DNA of 64,000 nt from Vibrio astriarenae (GTDB lineage Bacteria > Pseudomonadota > Gammaproteobacteria > Enterobacterales > Vibrionaceae): positions 1,860,001-1,924,000 of the forward strand of contig NZ_CP047475.1 of NCBI RefSeq assembly GCF_010587385.1, read 5' to 3'. A model generated the notes under the pieces. It was not told the DNA's origin. It saw only the letters and a program-made list of their open reading frames with translations, and searched no databases. Positions 17,807-26,292 of this stretch are shown here, piece after piece. The translations under genes and the position numbers were made by a program. Positions within the stretch are counted from its first letter, which is position 1, and the number at the start of each line of letters is the position of its first letter.

Positions 17807-19180
17807 ATGAGTTTTTCCTCCCTAGGTTTATCTGTTCCACTATTAAAAGCGGTTGACGAGCAAGGCTATACCGAGCCATCGCCAATCCAAGCGCAAGCGA
17901 TTCCTGCTGTGATTACTGGTAAAGATGTCATGGCTGCAGCGCAAACAGGTACAGGTAAAACTGCTGGATTTGTTCTCCCAATTTTACAGCGCTTGTCTGA
18001 TGGGCAGCGGGTGCGCGCGAATCATGTTCGCGCTTTGATTTTAACGCCGACTCGTGAACTGGCTGCACAGGTTCAAGAAAATGCCTTCAAATACAGCCGT
18101 TATACCGACCTTAAATCGACCGTGGTTTTTGGTGGTGTAAAAATCAACCCACAAATGATGTCTTTACGTAAAGGAGTTGACGTATTGGTGGCGACGCCAG
18201 GGCGATTGCTCGATCTCTATCAGCAAAACGCCGTCAGATTTGATCAGCTTGAAGTGCTAGTATTGGACGAAGCAGATCGCATGCTGGACATGGGCTTTAT
18301 TCGAGATATCAAAAAGATTCTTGAACTGCTGCCTGAAAAGCGCCAAAACCTGCTTTTTTCAGCCACCTTTTCTGAAGAAATTCGTGATCTTGCCAAAGGC
18401 TTGGTTAACGACCCTGTTGAAATTTCTGTGAGCCCGAAAAACTCTACTGCAGAAACTGTTGAACAGTGTATTTATACGACAGACAAGCGTAAGAAAGCCC
18501 CACTACTGGTAAGCTTGATTAAAGAGAATGACTGGAATCAAGTGCTTATCTTTGCCAGAACCAAACACGGTGCTAACCGATTAAGCTTCCATCTTGATAA
18601 GCAAGGCATTACCTCTGCTGCAATCCACGGCAACAAGAGTCAGGGTGCGCGTACTCGAGCGCTGGAAGGCTTCAAGAATGGTGAGATTAACGCGTTGGTT
18701 GCAACAGACATCGCTGCGCGTGGTATCGATATTTCCCATCTGCCGTATGTAGTCAACTTCGATCTACCCCACGTTGCTGCAGACTATGTACACCGAATTG
18801 GGCGTACTGGCCGCGCTGGCGCGGTCGGTGAGGCGGTCTCTCTGGTTTGTAATGATGAAGTCGCTGAGCTGTTCGCGATCGAACGCCTGATTCAGAAACT
18901 GCTGCCGCGTAAAGAGCACCCAGAGTATAAAGCGGTCAATGTGGTGCAAGAGTCCGTGCTTGATACCCGTCCAATTAAAGCAAAGAAACCTAAAAAGCCG
19001 AAAAAACCAAAGGCGCAGCAACCAAGCAAAGATAAGCCTGAACATGCTGATGGTCAACGCTCTTCAAGTAAGCGCCGTGGTAATAAGCCTGTGAGCAAAA
19101 ACCCGCGTCACAAACAGGTAGACAAAGTAAAAGCCAACAAAAACAAGACTAGGAAGCCAACAAAAGCGAAAGCTGAGTAA
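17807..19180 (+). CDS. rhlE: DEAD-box RNA helicase, RhlE type
   Basis: 457 residues. The DEAD-box set is complete: Q-motif region ([14 protein letters not shown]), [25 protein letters not shown] ([13 protein letters not shown]), SAT, ARGIDI and [10 protein letters not shown]. After about residue 385 comes a lysine/proline-rich tail ([19 protein letters not shown]) of low complexity, typical of RhlE-like proteins that bind RNA non-specifically. Likely roles are ribosome assembly and RNA turnover in the cytoplasm. Subfamily assignment (RhlE rather than SrmB or DbpA) rests on overall pattern. Confidence 0.9.
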   Translation: MSFSSLGLSVPLLKAVDEQGYTEPSPIQAQAIPAVITGKDVMAAAQTGTGKTAGFVLPILQRLSDGQRVRANHVRALILTPTRELAAQVQENAFKYSRYTDLKSTVVFGGVKINPQMMSLRKGVDVLVATPGRLLDLYQQNAVRFDQLEVLVLDEADRMLDMGFIRDIKKILELLPEKRQNLLFSATFSEEIRDLAKGLVNDPVEISVSPKNSTAETVEQCIYTTDKRKKAPLLVSLIKENDWNQVLIFARTKHGANRLSFHLDKQGITSAAIHGNKSQGARTRALEGFKNGEINALVATDIAARGIDISHLPYVVNFDLPHVAADYVHRIGRTGRAGAVGEAVSLVCNDEVAELFAIERLIQKLLPRKEHPEYKAVNVVQESVLDTRPIKAKKPKKPKKPKAQQPSKDKPEHADGQRSSSKRRGNKPVSKNPRHKQVDKVKANKNKTRKPTKAKAE

Positions 19181-19193
19181 TCCCAAAAAAATA

Positions 19194-19227
19194 AAGACTG
19201 AGGTTGTTTTCTCTCAACCTCAGTCTT
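19194..19227. terminator. Bidirectional terminator
   Basis: A 13-bp stem, AAGACTGAGGTTG with CAACCTCAGTCTT, preceded by an A-run and placed between the convergent helicase gene and the gene ending at 19265. Confidence 0.85.
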
Positions 19228-19264
19228 CTCCGTTAGCAATAAGCTTAATCAGCTAGGCTTCCCG

Positions 19265-19648
19265 TTAGACTCTTGAAAAGTCATACCCAGCAGCGATCAA
19301 TAATCCTCGCTCATGTTTAATGAGCTGCGCTCTATCATCAATCAACTCTTGCAAAGCCTGCTGTGGTGGACGAGCCGTTGTTTTGTAAGCATCAAAAGAC
19401 TCAACGTTTTGAATCTCTGCAAACATTCGACTGATATGATTACGAGCTTCAATTGAGTTCGTTTCAGTTTTGAAGTACTCCACAGCCTGAGCAGCTTCAC
19501 GCATTTCTGCCAAAAGTTCTTTTGGGCTGGTCTCTTTGGCAATAGCGATATAGTTATCCAAAACACGCTTGGCGAACAGCAGTTCGTTAAGTGGAATATC
19601 TCGACCACTTTTTATCAATTCAGCACTTAAAATCTTGCTTGACGACAT
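19265..19648 (-). CDS. Hypothetical helical protein, 127 residues
   Basis: I do not recognise this protein. It is predicted soluble and mostly alpha-helical, with long charged helices (KELLAEMREAAQAVEYFKTETNSIEARNHI is part of one) and no signal peptide. It is monocistronic and divergent from the cNMP/CBS gene. The composition looks genuinely coding. Confidence 0.65.
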   Translation of the reverse strand: MSSSKILSAELIKSGRDIPLNELLFAKRVLDNYIAIAKETSPKELLAEMREAAQAVEYFKTETNSIEARNHISRMFAEIQNVESFDAYKTTARPPQQALQELIDDRAQLIKHERGLLIAAGYDFSRV

Positions 19649-19850
19649 ATTCTGTCCTTGTTTGTCTTTTTGTTCATTAGCCCGAGTCTAGAGGAACAAA
19701 GATGCAAAAGGAAGAGGGATTTATACTTGGTTTCAATTACTTACTCAAGCATGTGCGTTTTGCCTCTCACAACTACTCTATTGTCAGGTTCAATTGTGTA
19801 TACTGTTCAGTGTAAGTTTATGATTAACATCCGCTAAAGAAGGAAAGTAG

Positions 19851-21740
19851 ATGGAAGTTGAGCTGCTCGAAATTCAAAGTTTTTTATCCAGTCATCCCCC
19901 TTTCGATGAACTCCCAGAAGAAGTGATGCAGCATGTCACCAAGCATGTTGAAATCTCTTACTTTCGAGCTGACACTCCTATTATTCACTTTGGTGACCCG
20001 ATTCATGACCTCTATGTCGTAAGAAGTGGTGTTGTTGAGGTATACCGCCGCAAGGGTGAGCTATACAACCGACTCGATGAAGGCGATACCTTTGGCCAGA
20101 TGGGGCTTCTCACTAATAACAAGGTTCGCTTTCCTGCAAAAGCGATTGAAGACACCCTGGTCTACTGCATTCCTGAAGCTATCTTCCAAGAACTGTACGA
20201 CGAGTTTGATGGCTTTGCTGACTTTGTTGAAATCGACGACAAAACCCGTCTTCGAAATGCGATATCGACCTCGAATGAAGGCAATGATTTGACGACTGCA
20301 AAAGTCCGTTCACTGCTCACGGGCGATGTGCACCATATTATGCGTGATGAAACCATCCAAGCGGCAGCAGTATTGATGGCTGAGCAATCTGTATCTTCAC
20401 TGTTAATCATGGACCCGAATATCCCTGAGGATGACGAAGAAGATCGTTCACCATTAATTGGTATTATCACTGACCGTGATTTGTGTACACGCGTTCTCGC
20501 CGCGGGTTTAGACCCACAAGCGCCATTGGATACAGTCATGACTACCGAGCTGATCTCGCTTGATCACAATGCATACGTATACGAAGCCATGCTGACCATG
20601 CTTCGCTACAACGTGAATCACTTACCAGTATTGAAAGATCGAAAACCCATTGGAGTCATTGAGACCACCGACCTCATTCGTTACGAATCCCAGAATTCCT
20701 TGCTCCTAGTGAGTAGTATATTCCAGCAGCAGTCTGTCGACGACCTAGCTGCGCTGTTGGAGCAAGTGAAAGATAGCTTTGTCCGTATGGTCAACGAAGA
20801 TGCAAACTCCCACATGGTGGGTAGCGCTATGTCAGTAATTGGGCGCTCATTCAAGCAGCGTATCATTGAGTTAGCGGAAGAAGAGTTTGGTAACGCGCCT
20901 ATCCCATATTGCTTCCTAGCATTGGGCTCAATGGGGCGCGATGAGCAACTCATCGTCACAGACCAAGACAATGCGATCATTTTGGATGATGACTATAACG
21001 AAGAGAAGCACGGCGCTTACTTTGAAAAGTTTGCCAAATTCATCTGTGATGCGCTCGATAAATGTGGTTACACCTATTGTACTGGTGACATCATGGCAAC
21101 CAATCCAGATTGGCGCATGACTCGCCGCGAGTGGGAGGAGTGTTTTGCCAACTGGATTGATGATCCCAATCCGAAAGCACTGCTCAATGCTTCTATCTTC
21201 TTTGACTTAGATGGTGTTTATGGACGCTTAAAATGGGCTGAGCAACTTAATGGCTTTATTGTCCGCCGAGCACGTAAAAACAATCGTTTCTTAGCTTGTT
21301 TGGCAAGAAACGCACTTAACCGCACTCCACCTCTTGGCTTCTTCAAGAGTTTCGTAATGGAAAAGGATGGCCAACACAAGAACTCTATCAACCTGAAGCG
21401 CCGCGGCACGGCGCCACTGGCTGATCTCATTCGCGTGCATGCTTTAGCTGTCGGTTCTAGAGCTAAAAACTCCTTTGAACGTTTAGATGATATTATCGAC
21501 GCGAACATCCTGCCGAAAGGCCGAGCGAAAGATCTTCGGGACGCGATGGAATTCATCTGTATGGTACGTATTCGTCACCAAGCACTGGATGTTGAAAACG
21601 GTATAGAGGCAGACAACAATGTTGAACCCGATAATCTTTCCGACTTTGAACGTCGAAACCTCAAGGACGCTTTCCAAATTTTAAGTAATGCGCAGAATTT
21701 CCTAAAATTCCGTTATCAAGCCAGCAACAATTTTAGGTAG
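19851..21740 (+). CDS. cNMP-binding / CBS / DUF294 nucleotidyltransferase-like protein
   Basis: 629 residues in four parts. A cyclic-nucleotide-binding fold (about 15-125; FGDPIHDLYVVRSGVVEVY, EGDTFGQMGLL) is followed by two CBS repeats (about 155-280; IMRDETIQAAAVLMAEQSVSSLLI and TDRDLCTRVLAAGLDP). A DUF294 putative nucleotidyltransferase follows (LGSMGRDEQLIVTDQDNAII, with the GS and D-x-D pattern), then a C-terminal helical domain. It probably senses nucleotides and modifies an unknown target. The next gene starts within a few bases, and this pair with a DnaQ-like exonuclease recurs in related bacteria, as far as I recall. Confidence 0.85.
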   Translation: MEVELLEIQSFLSSHPPFDELPEEVMQHVTKHVEISYFRADTPIIHFGDPIHDLYVVRSGVVEVYRRKGELYNRLDEGDTFGQMGLLTNNKVRFPAKAIEDTLVYCIPEAIFQELYDEFDGFADFVEIDDKTRLRNAISTSNEGNDLTTAKVRSLLTGDVHHIMRDETIQAAAVLMAEQSVSSLLIMDPNIPEDDEEDRSPLIGIITDRDLCTRVLAAGLDPQAPLDTVMTTELISLDHNAYVYEAMLTMLRYNVNHLPVLKDRKPIGVIETTDLIRYESQNSLLLVSSIFQQQSVDDLAALLEQVKDSFVRMVNEDANSHMVGSAMSVIGRSFKQRIIELAEEEFGNAPIPYCFLALGSMGRDEQLIVTDQDNAIILDDDYNEEKHGAYFEKFAKFICDALDKCGYTYCTGDIMATNPDWRMTRREWEECFANWIDDPNPKALLNASIFFDLDGVYGRLKWAEQLNGFIVRRARKNNRFLACLARNALNRTPPLGFFKSFVMEKDGQHKNSINLKRRGTAPLADLIRVHALAVGSRAKNSFERLDDIIDANILPKGRAKDLRDAMEFICMVRIRHQALDVENGIEADNNVEPDNLSDFERRNLKDAFQILSNAQNFLKFRYQASNNFR

Positions 21741-21745
21741 TGTCC

Positions 21746-22465
21746 ATGATTAAACGTTTACTCGAAAAACCGACTGTCGACTGGGCTGGCAAGTTTGCAA
21801 AACGCGCTTCTTTAAGTGCGCACCCTGCATTGAAGGATTTTTATCAATCCGGGCTACCCGATGGTGATACGCCTTTAAAGGACGTTCGATTTCTTGCAAT
21901 GGATTTTGAAACCACTGGCCTTGACTATAAAGAGGACAGCATTATATCCATCGGTGTGGTTCCCTTCGACCTCAACCGCATCTATTTGCGTGAAGCGCTA
22001 GAGTGGAGAATTAGACCAAGAAAGCAACTCAGTGAGGACTCGGTTGTCATTCACGGCATCACCCACTCTGATCTCGTCGACGCGCCTGATTTTGAGGATG
22101 TGATCGCAGAAGTATTACAATCTATGCAAGGCGTGGTCACCGTAGTTCACTACCATCATATTGAGCGTCGGTTCCTCGATCATGAGTTTCGCAGTCGTTA
22201 TGGAGACAGGGTTGAGTTCCCCTTAGTCGATACCATGGCGATAGAATCAGCAATACAGCAAAAAATGAATGGCGGCCTTTTAAATAGATTGAAAGGCAAA
22301 ACCACCGAATCGGTTAGACTGGCCAAATCTCGCGAGAGATATGGCTTGCCAACTTACTCACCTCACCATGCCCTCACCGATGCCATTGCGACAGCCGAGC
22401 TTCTTCAAGCTCAAATCCACTACAGCCAATGGCAGGAAAGTCGAATAAAAGAAATATGGATATGA
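21746..22465 (+). CDS. DnaQ-like 3'-5' exonuclease
   Basis: 239 residues from the ATG at 21746, which has AGG eight bases upstream; a GTG at 21740 overlapping the upstream stop is an alternative. The DEDDh exonuclease motifs are all present: DFETTGLD (ExoI), VVHYHHIERRFLDHEF (ExoII), and HHALTDAIATAELL (ExoIII with its His). It resembles the epsilon subunit of DNA polymerase III but has an extra N-terminal region and is encoded beside a CBS/DUF294 protein. It is therefore more likely an accessory nuclease than the replicative proofreader. Confidence 0.85.
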   Translation: MIKRLLEKPTVDWAGKFAKRASLSAHPALKDFYQSGLPDGDTPLKDVRFLAMDFETTGLDYKEDSIISIGVVPFDLNRIYLREALEWRIRPRKQLSEDSVVIHGITHSDLVDAPDFEDVIAEVLQSMQGVVTVVHYHHIERRFLDHEFRSRYGDRVEFPLVDTMAIESAIQQKMNGGLLNRLKGKTTESVRLAKSRERYGLPTYSPHHALTDAIATAELLQAQIHYSQWQESRIKEIWI

Positions 22466-22486
22466 GGGTCAGTTAAAGTTTCTTGA

Positions 22487-22501
22487 TTCTCAATTTGAGA
22501 T
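22487..22501 (+). promoter_or_regulatory. SypG-type enhancer dyad upstream of hnoX
   Basis: TTCTCAATTTGAGAT contains the 13-bp perfect palindrome TCTCAATTTGAGA and fits TTCTCA-N3-TG. It lies 79 bases before the hnoX ATG. No GG-N10-GC sigma-54 promoter follows it. Confidence 0.65.
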
Positions 22502-22579
22502 TTGATGGTTTACTAACTATATGTACTGTATAGGTTAGTCTTTGTAACTGCTCAAGTTTTCATCACAGGTGGAGAAATA

Positions 22580-23119
22580 ATGAAAGGAATCATTTTTACC
22601 GAGTTTTTGGAGCTCGTCGAGCAAGAGTTTGGTTTAGAGGTACTTGATAAGGTACTTGACCTGTCTGATGATGAGGGGATATACACCTCTGTGGGCAGTT
22701 ACGACCACAAAGATCTGGTTAAACTTATTGTCAACTTGAGCAAAACAACGGACGTGCCACCAGATCAACTACAAGAAGTCTTCGGTGAAACCGTCTTCAA
22801 AAACTTGCTCGCTACGCTGCCATCTAATGCAACGCTAAAGGACTGTGCCCATTGCTTCGAATTTGTCCGTCACGTTGAAGAGTATATCCACGTAGAAGTG
22901 AAAAAACTCTACCCAGATGCCAATCCGCCAAAGTTTGAGTTTATTTCAGAGTCAGAAACTGAACTCGTTTTCGATTACAAAAGCGCACGCTGCATGGCTC
23001 ATGTCTGCGTTGGCCTACTAAAAGGATGCGCTAAACACTTCAATCAAACCATAGACATGACAATGTCGCCGCTCAATGAGCAAGGCAGTGAAGTTCGCTT
23101 CACGGTGACTGCGACCTAA
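22580..23119 (+). CDS. hnoX: H-NOX nitric oxide-sensing haem protein
   Basis: 179 residues, full length for a bacterial stand-alone H-NOX. The start MKGIIFTEFLELVEQEFG is the family signature. The proximal haem ligand is His104 (YIHVEVKKLYPDANPP), and the YxSxR haem-propionate motif is Tyr133-Ser135-Arg137. H-NOX proteins bind NO at ferrous haem and inhibit a partner histidine kinase encoded next door. Here the partner gene starts 38 bases later. The strong site AGGTGGAG precedes the ATG. In Vibrio fischeri the homologous HnoX is reported to restrain syp biofilm formation. Confidence 0.93.
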   Translation: MKGIIFTEFLELVEQEFGLEVLDKVLDLSDDEGIYTSVGSYDHKDLVKLIVNLSKTTDVPPDQLQEVFGETVFKNLLATLPSNATLKDCAHCFEFVRHVEEYIHVEVKKLYPDANPPKFEFISESETELVFDYKSARCMAHVCVGLLKGCAKHFNQTIDMTMSPLNEQGSEVRFTVTAT

Positions 23120-23157
23120 TTGACGTTTAAATTAGATAAATCATGTGAGGCGTAGGT

Positions 23158-24885
23158 TTGAGCACAGAAAACAACGACCAAATAGCCAGTAGAGCTATGA
23201 TGAGAAAGCTTGCTAGGGAGATTGCATCTCGCAAGCAAGCGGAGCAACTGCTTGAACAAAAAAGCCTCGAACTGTTCCAAGCTAACCAAAGGCTAGAAGT
23301 TGCGATCGCTCAACTCGAGAAAACCTCTGCCGACAATATTGTTAAACTAGAGTTTCAGCAACAGATCGACTCCTTACTGATCTATTTTGGCCAAGCCTTT
23401 CTCAACCATCACCTAGATGACGTGTTAATTGGTAATCTCGTCAAGCGCATAGTCGAAACACCTCTTGTTCAATCTTGTTATATTCAGCTTAATCGAGACC
23501 TGCTTCTGAACCTGCAAAAGAGTGGTTATGGAAACAGTGAACTAGAAAAGAGTGTCGATGATACACATTGGAATGAGCAGACTCTCTACTTGGTACTGAC
23601 TGCCAACAGAACTAGAATTGGCGTATTGAGCGTCGAGGTCTTGAATGAAAACTACGAGCTCGAATTTTTCCAACGTTCATTTCAGCTTGTCGCGGACCTA
23701 CTCTGCGGCGCGGTAAACCGTCAGATCATCATCGATACCAATATTGAATCTCGTAAAAAAGCAGAAAAATCTGAGCAAGCTACTCGTGACTTTGTCGCCA
23801 TGATTAATCACGAATTACGCACACCACTGAACGGGTTACTCGGCAGTTCCGAGCTTTTACAGCAAACCAGCCTCGATAACCACCAGCTCGAGCTTGTCAA
23901 TAACCTTTCTCAATCTGGCGAATTTCTTCGTGTTATTATTAACGACCTACTCGATTTCAGTAAGATCAATGCAGGCATGTTCGAACTGATACCGAGTAAC
24001 TTTGCTTTTTCTCACCTACTCTCTTCTTTAACCAGCATTTTTGAACCGAAAGCGACGGAAAAATCCCTTAAGTTTTCTATTCTCTGCTCTCAATCACTAC
24101 CCAAAGCCTTTGAGGGTGATTTAGAGCGAATAACTCAAATCTTGGTTAACCTGATCGGTAATGCTATCAAGTTCACGGATTCTGGGTCCGTAACTGTTCG
24201 TTTTGATTGGTCTAAAGGTACCCTCAATTTTGAAGTGGAAGATACAGGTATTGGCATTAGTCAAAAAGCTCAAGAGAAGCTTTTCCAGCCTTTCACTCAA
24301 GAAGACCGTTCAAGTAAGCGAAATTTCGAAGGGACTGGTCTTGGTTTGGCTATCTGTCACCAACTGGTTGAACTGATGGGAGGCACTCTCTCACTCAACA
24401 GTGTCATCGACAAAGGTACTCGCTTTTTCGGACACATTCCTTTGAGAGCTCTTACTGAAAGTGAAGCGAAGCCTGCAGTCACTAAAAATGCAAAAGCGCA
24501 AGCTCTCCCAGATAACCTTTCCATTTTAGTTGTCGAAGATATCAAGATGAATCAGTTGATAATTAACCAGATGCTCGGCAAACTGGGGATAGAGCCAGAT
24601 ATAAAAGAGAATGGTGTTGAAGCCTTAGAGGCGATAGAGACCAAGCAGTATGACCTTGTCTTTATGGACTGTCGCATGCCTGTCATGGATGGATTTGAAG
24701 CCACTGCCAAAATGAGAGCGGCCGGTTTCACCCAACCCATACTCGCATTGACCGCCAGTACAACACTTGCTGAACGTGAGTTATGTATTGAATCTGGAAT
24801 GAATGATATTTTGACTAAACCTTATCGTGCGGAAGAGATATCAAACGCTCTAGCAAAATGGTTACTAGATACATTCTCAAATTGA
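23158..24885 (+). CDS. hahK: H-NOX-associated hybrid histidine kinase (HahK/HnoK type)
   Basis: 575 residues from TTG at 23158, with AGG just upstream. An N-terminal coiled coil (about 10-60) leads to a possible sensory domain (65-200). HisKA follows with His218 in MINHELRTPLNG, then HATPase_c (NLIGNAIKF, DTGIGIS, GTGLGLAI), and a receiver with Asp504 (VFMDCRMPVMDG). There is no membrane segment, so it is cytosolic, and no Hpt domain, so it needs a separate phosphotransfer partner. It overlaps an operator dyad at its 3' end. Its partner Hpt protein and SypG are encoded 5-7 kb downstream. Confidence 0.92.
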   Translation: MSTENNDQIASRAMMRKLAREIASRKQAEQLLEQKSLELFQANQRLEVAIAQLEKTSADNIVKLEFQQQIDSLLIYFGQAFLNHHLDDVLIGNLVKRIVETPLVQSCYIQLNRDLLLNLQKSGYGNSELEKSVDDTHWNEQTLYLVLTANRTRIGVLSVEVLNENYELEFFQRSFQLVADLLCGAVNRQIIIDTNIESRKKAEKSEQATRDFVAMINHELRTPLNGLLGSSELLQQTSLDNHQLELVNNLSQSGEFLRVIINDLLDFSKINAGMFELIPSNFAFSHLLSSLTSIFEPKATEKSLKFSILCSQSLPKAFEGDLERITQILVNLIGNAIKFTDSGSVTVRFDWSKGTLNFEVEDTGIGISQKAQEKLFQPFTQEDRSSKRNFEGTGLGLAICHQLVELMGGTLSLNSVIDKGTRFFGHIPLRALTESEAKPAVTKNAKAQALPDNLSILVVEDIKMNQLIINQMLGKLGIEPDIKENGVEALEAIETKQYDLVFMDCRMPVMDGFEATAKMRAAGFTQPILALTASTTLAERELCIESGMNDILTKPYRAEEISNALAKWLLDTFSN

Positions 24886-24888
24886 GAA
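24874..24888. promoter_or_regulatory. SypG-type enhancer dyad 1 of sypA
   Basis: TTCTCAAATTGAGAA is a 15-bp perfect palindrome matching the SypG enhancer pattern. It covers the hahK stop codon, so operator and coding end are shared. Confidence 0.8.
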
Positions 24889-24906
24889 ATAGTTAGTATC
24901 TCCGTT

Positions 24907-24921
24907 TTCTCTTTTTGAGAA
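24907..24921. promoter_or_regulatory. SypG-type enhancer dyad 2 of sypA
   Basis: TTCTCTTTTTGAGAA keeps the two half-sites with one change. Its centre is 33 bp (about three helical turns) from dyad 1, so both would face the same side of the DNA. Confidence 0.65.
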
Positions 24922-24969
24922 TCGTGACTAGACTGTAGTTAAGGCATTGAAATAAAAGGATAGTTAAAT

Positions 24970-24986
24970 TTGGCACAGATAGTGCT
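24970..24986 (+). promoter_or_regulatory. Sigma-54 promoter of sypA
   Basis: TTGGCACAGATAGTGCT has the -24 GG (24972-24973) and -12 GC (24984-24985) ten bases apart. It lies 50-100 bases downstream of two enhancer dyads and 43 bases before the sypA ATG. Confidence 0.85.
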
Positions 24987-25028
24987 TTGTAGGGTTATCA
25001 GACAAAAAAGTCATTTGGAGATAACATT

Positions 25029-25385
25029 ATGGAACTACAAACTCACGCTATCAACGAACAACTACTTTCTCTAGCAATCATCGGTGACTTTGACGCATCA
25101 GGAAGTAAGCAAGCACAAATCTGTATCGATTCTCTACTACAAGCCGATGATCACAAAGAGATCGAAATAGACCTGGCTCAAGTCGAGTTTCTAGACTCAT
25201 CGGGCATCGGCGCCATCGTTTACTTTTACAAACGACTAGTCGAGGCGGAAAGACAAATGCGCATCGAGAACGCACATGGTCAGCCGCTAAAAATGATGGA
25301 GTTATTGCGCATTGGTCAGGCAATTCCTCTAAACAAACATAATTCAGTGACGGTAGCAAACCAGGAACTTGCCACTACTCACTAA
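25029..25385 (+). CDS. sypA: STAS-domain regulator SypA
   Basis: 118 residues forming one STAS (anti-sigma-factor antagonist) domain. The conserved phosphorylation loop is VEFLDSSGIGAI, with Ser57/Ser58. In Vibrio fischeri, SypA is a post-transcriptional control point for syp biofilms, switched off when phosphorylated by SypE. No sypE is present at this locus, so its kinase must be elsewhere or absent. It is the first gene of the sigma-54 unit, with GGAG seven bases before the ATG. Confidence 0.88.
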   Translation: MELQTHAINEQLLSLAIIGDFDASGSKQAQICIDSLLQADDHKEIEIDLAQVEFLDSSGIGAIVYFYKRLVEAERQMRIENAHGQPLKMMELLRIGQAIPLNKHNSVTVANQELATTH

Positions 25386-25458
25386 AAGTCCGAACGTGAC
25401 AACATGATCGTGAGGACCAATAAATAAAACAAAAAGGTCGTCAAAAGGAGTAGACGTC

Positions 25459-26292
25459 ATGGCGCTAGGGAAAACAAAAATACTATTGGCAACAACGGCT
25501 GCGTTATCTTTGATAGCAGGTTGTTCCAACTACCCAGACCATGGTGATGGTGGTATGGCAGAGTATACGGCGCTTCCGGAATACTCTCCCGTACTACCAG
25601 ATGAACCTCTTGGCCCTGAGCACGGCCTGCGCTTCGACTTTCACCTTACGCAACTTCATCTCGACCAACTCATTCTTCAAGGCGCTGAATGGTGCTTCCC
25701 AGCGTCGGTCGTTCAAGCAAAAACCAAAGAGAAACGTATCGCACGAGAGCTTGAGGGTGATTTGCTACTAGACGCAGCTAACGACATTATTATTCAGCGC
25801 AAGAATCTCGCGCTGCTAGAGCGAAGACTCGATTACGTAACGAACGAAGCCGAGTGCGTGCCTCCAGAGCACAACTTAGCCTTTCAGAGCGAAGTTACTG
25901 TTATCAATCATCTTGTTGATATCTTAAACGTTGATAACCAGTTTGCCGTCGACTCGGTAGAGGTGAATCCGAAATATATGGGGAATCTTGCCGAAGCGGC
26001 TAATATCCTCAAAGAACACCCTCACTTGAACTTGAATGTGACAGGCCATACTGATGCAACGGGGACAGAGCGATATAATGACTCGCTTGCCATGGGTAGA
26101 GCAAAACAGGTGGAACGTTATTTAGTGATTTTTGGTTTAACACCAGCTCGAATCAAAACACTCTCTGTCGGCGAATCCCTCCCGCTCTTCGAGGGAGAAA
26201 CGCCGGGAGTTAGATTAACCAATCGCCGTGTGAGTATTGATATCATCTCAACTCGCAAACAAGGCGGGGGAGGCTCTAATGCAGGTTATTAG
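25459..26292 (+). CDS. sypB: OmpA-domain lipoprotein SypB
   Basis: 277 residues. A lipoprotein signal (MALGKTKILLATTAALSLIAGC, lipobox IAGC) precedes a middle region of unknown fold. The C-terminal OmpA peptidoglycan-binding domain follows (LNVTGHTDATGTERYND, GRAKQVERYL, LTNRRVSIDI). It probably anchors the polysaccharide export apparatus at the outer membrane and cell wall. It is the second gene of the syp locus in standard order; its last 14 bases overlap the sypC start. Confidence 0.88.
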   Translation: MALGKTKILLATTAALSLIAGCSNYPDHGDGGMAEYTALPEYSPVLPDEPLGPEHGLRFDFHLTQLHLDQLILQGAEWCFPASVVQAKTKEKRIARELEGDLLLDAANDIIIQRKNLALLERRLDYVTNEAECVPPEHNLAFQSEVTVINHLVDILNVDNQFAVDSVEVNPKYMGNLAEAANILKEHPHLNLNVTGHTDATGTERYNDSLAMGRAKQVERYLVIFGLTPARIKTLSVGESLPLFEGETPGVRLTNRRVSIDIISTRKQGGGGSNAGY

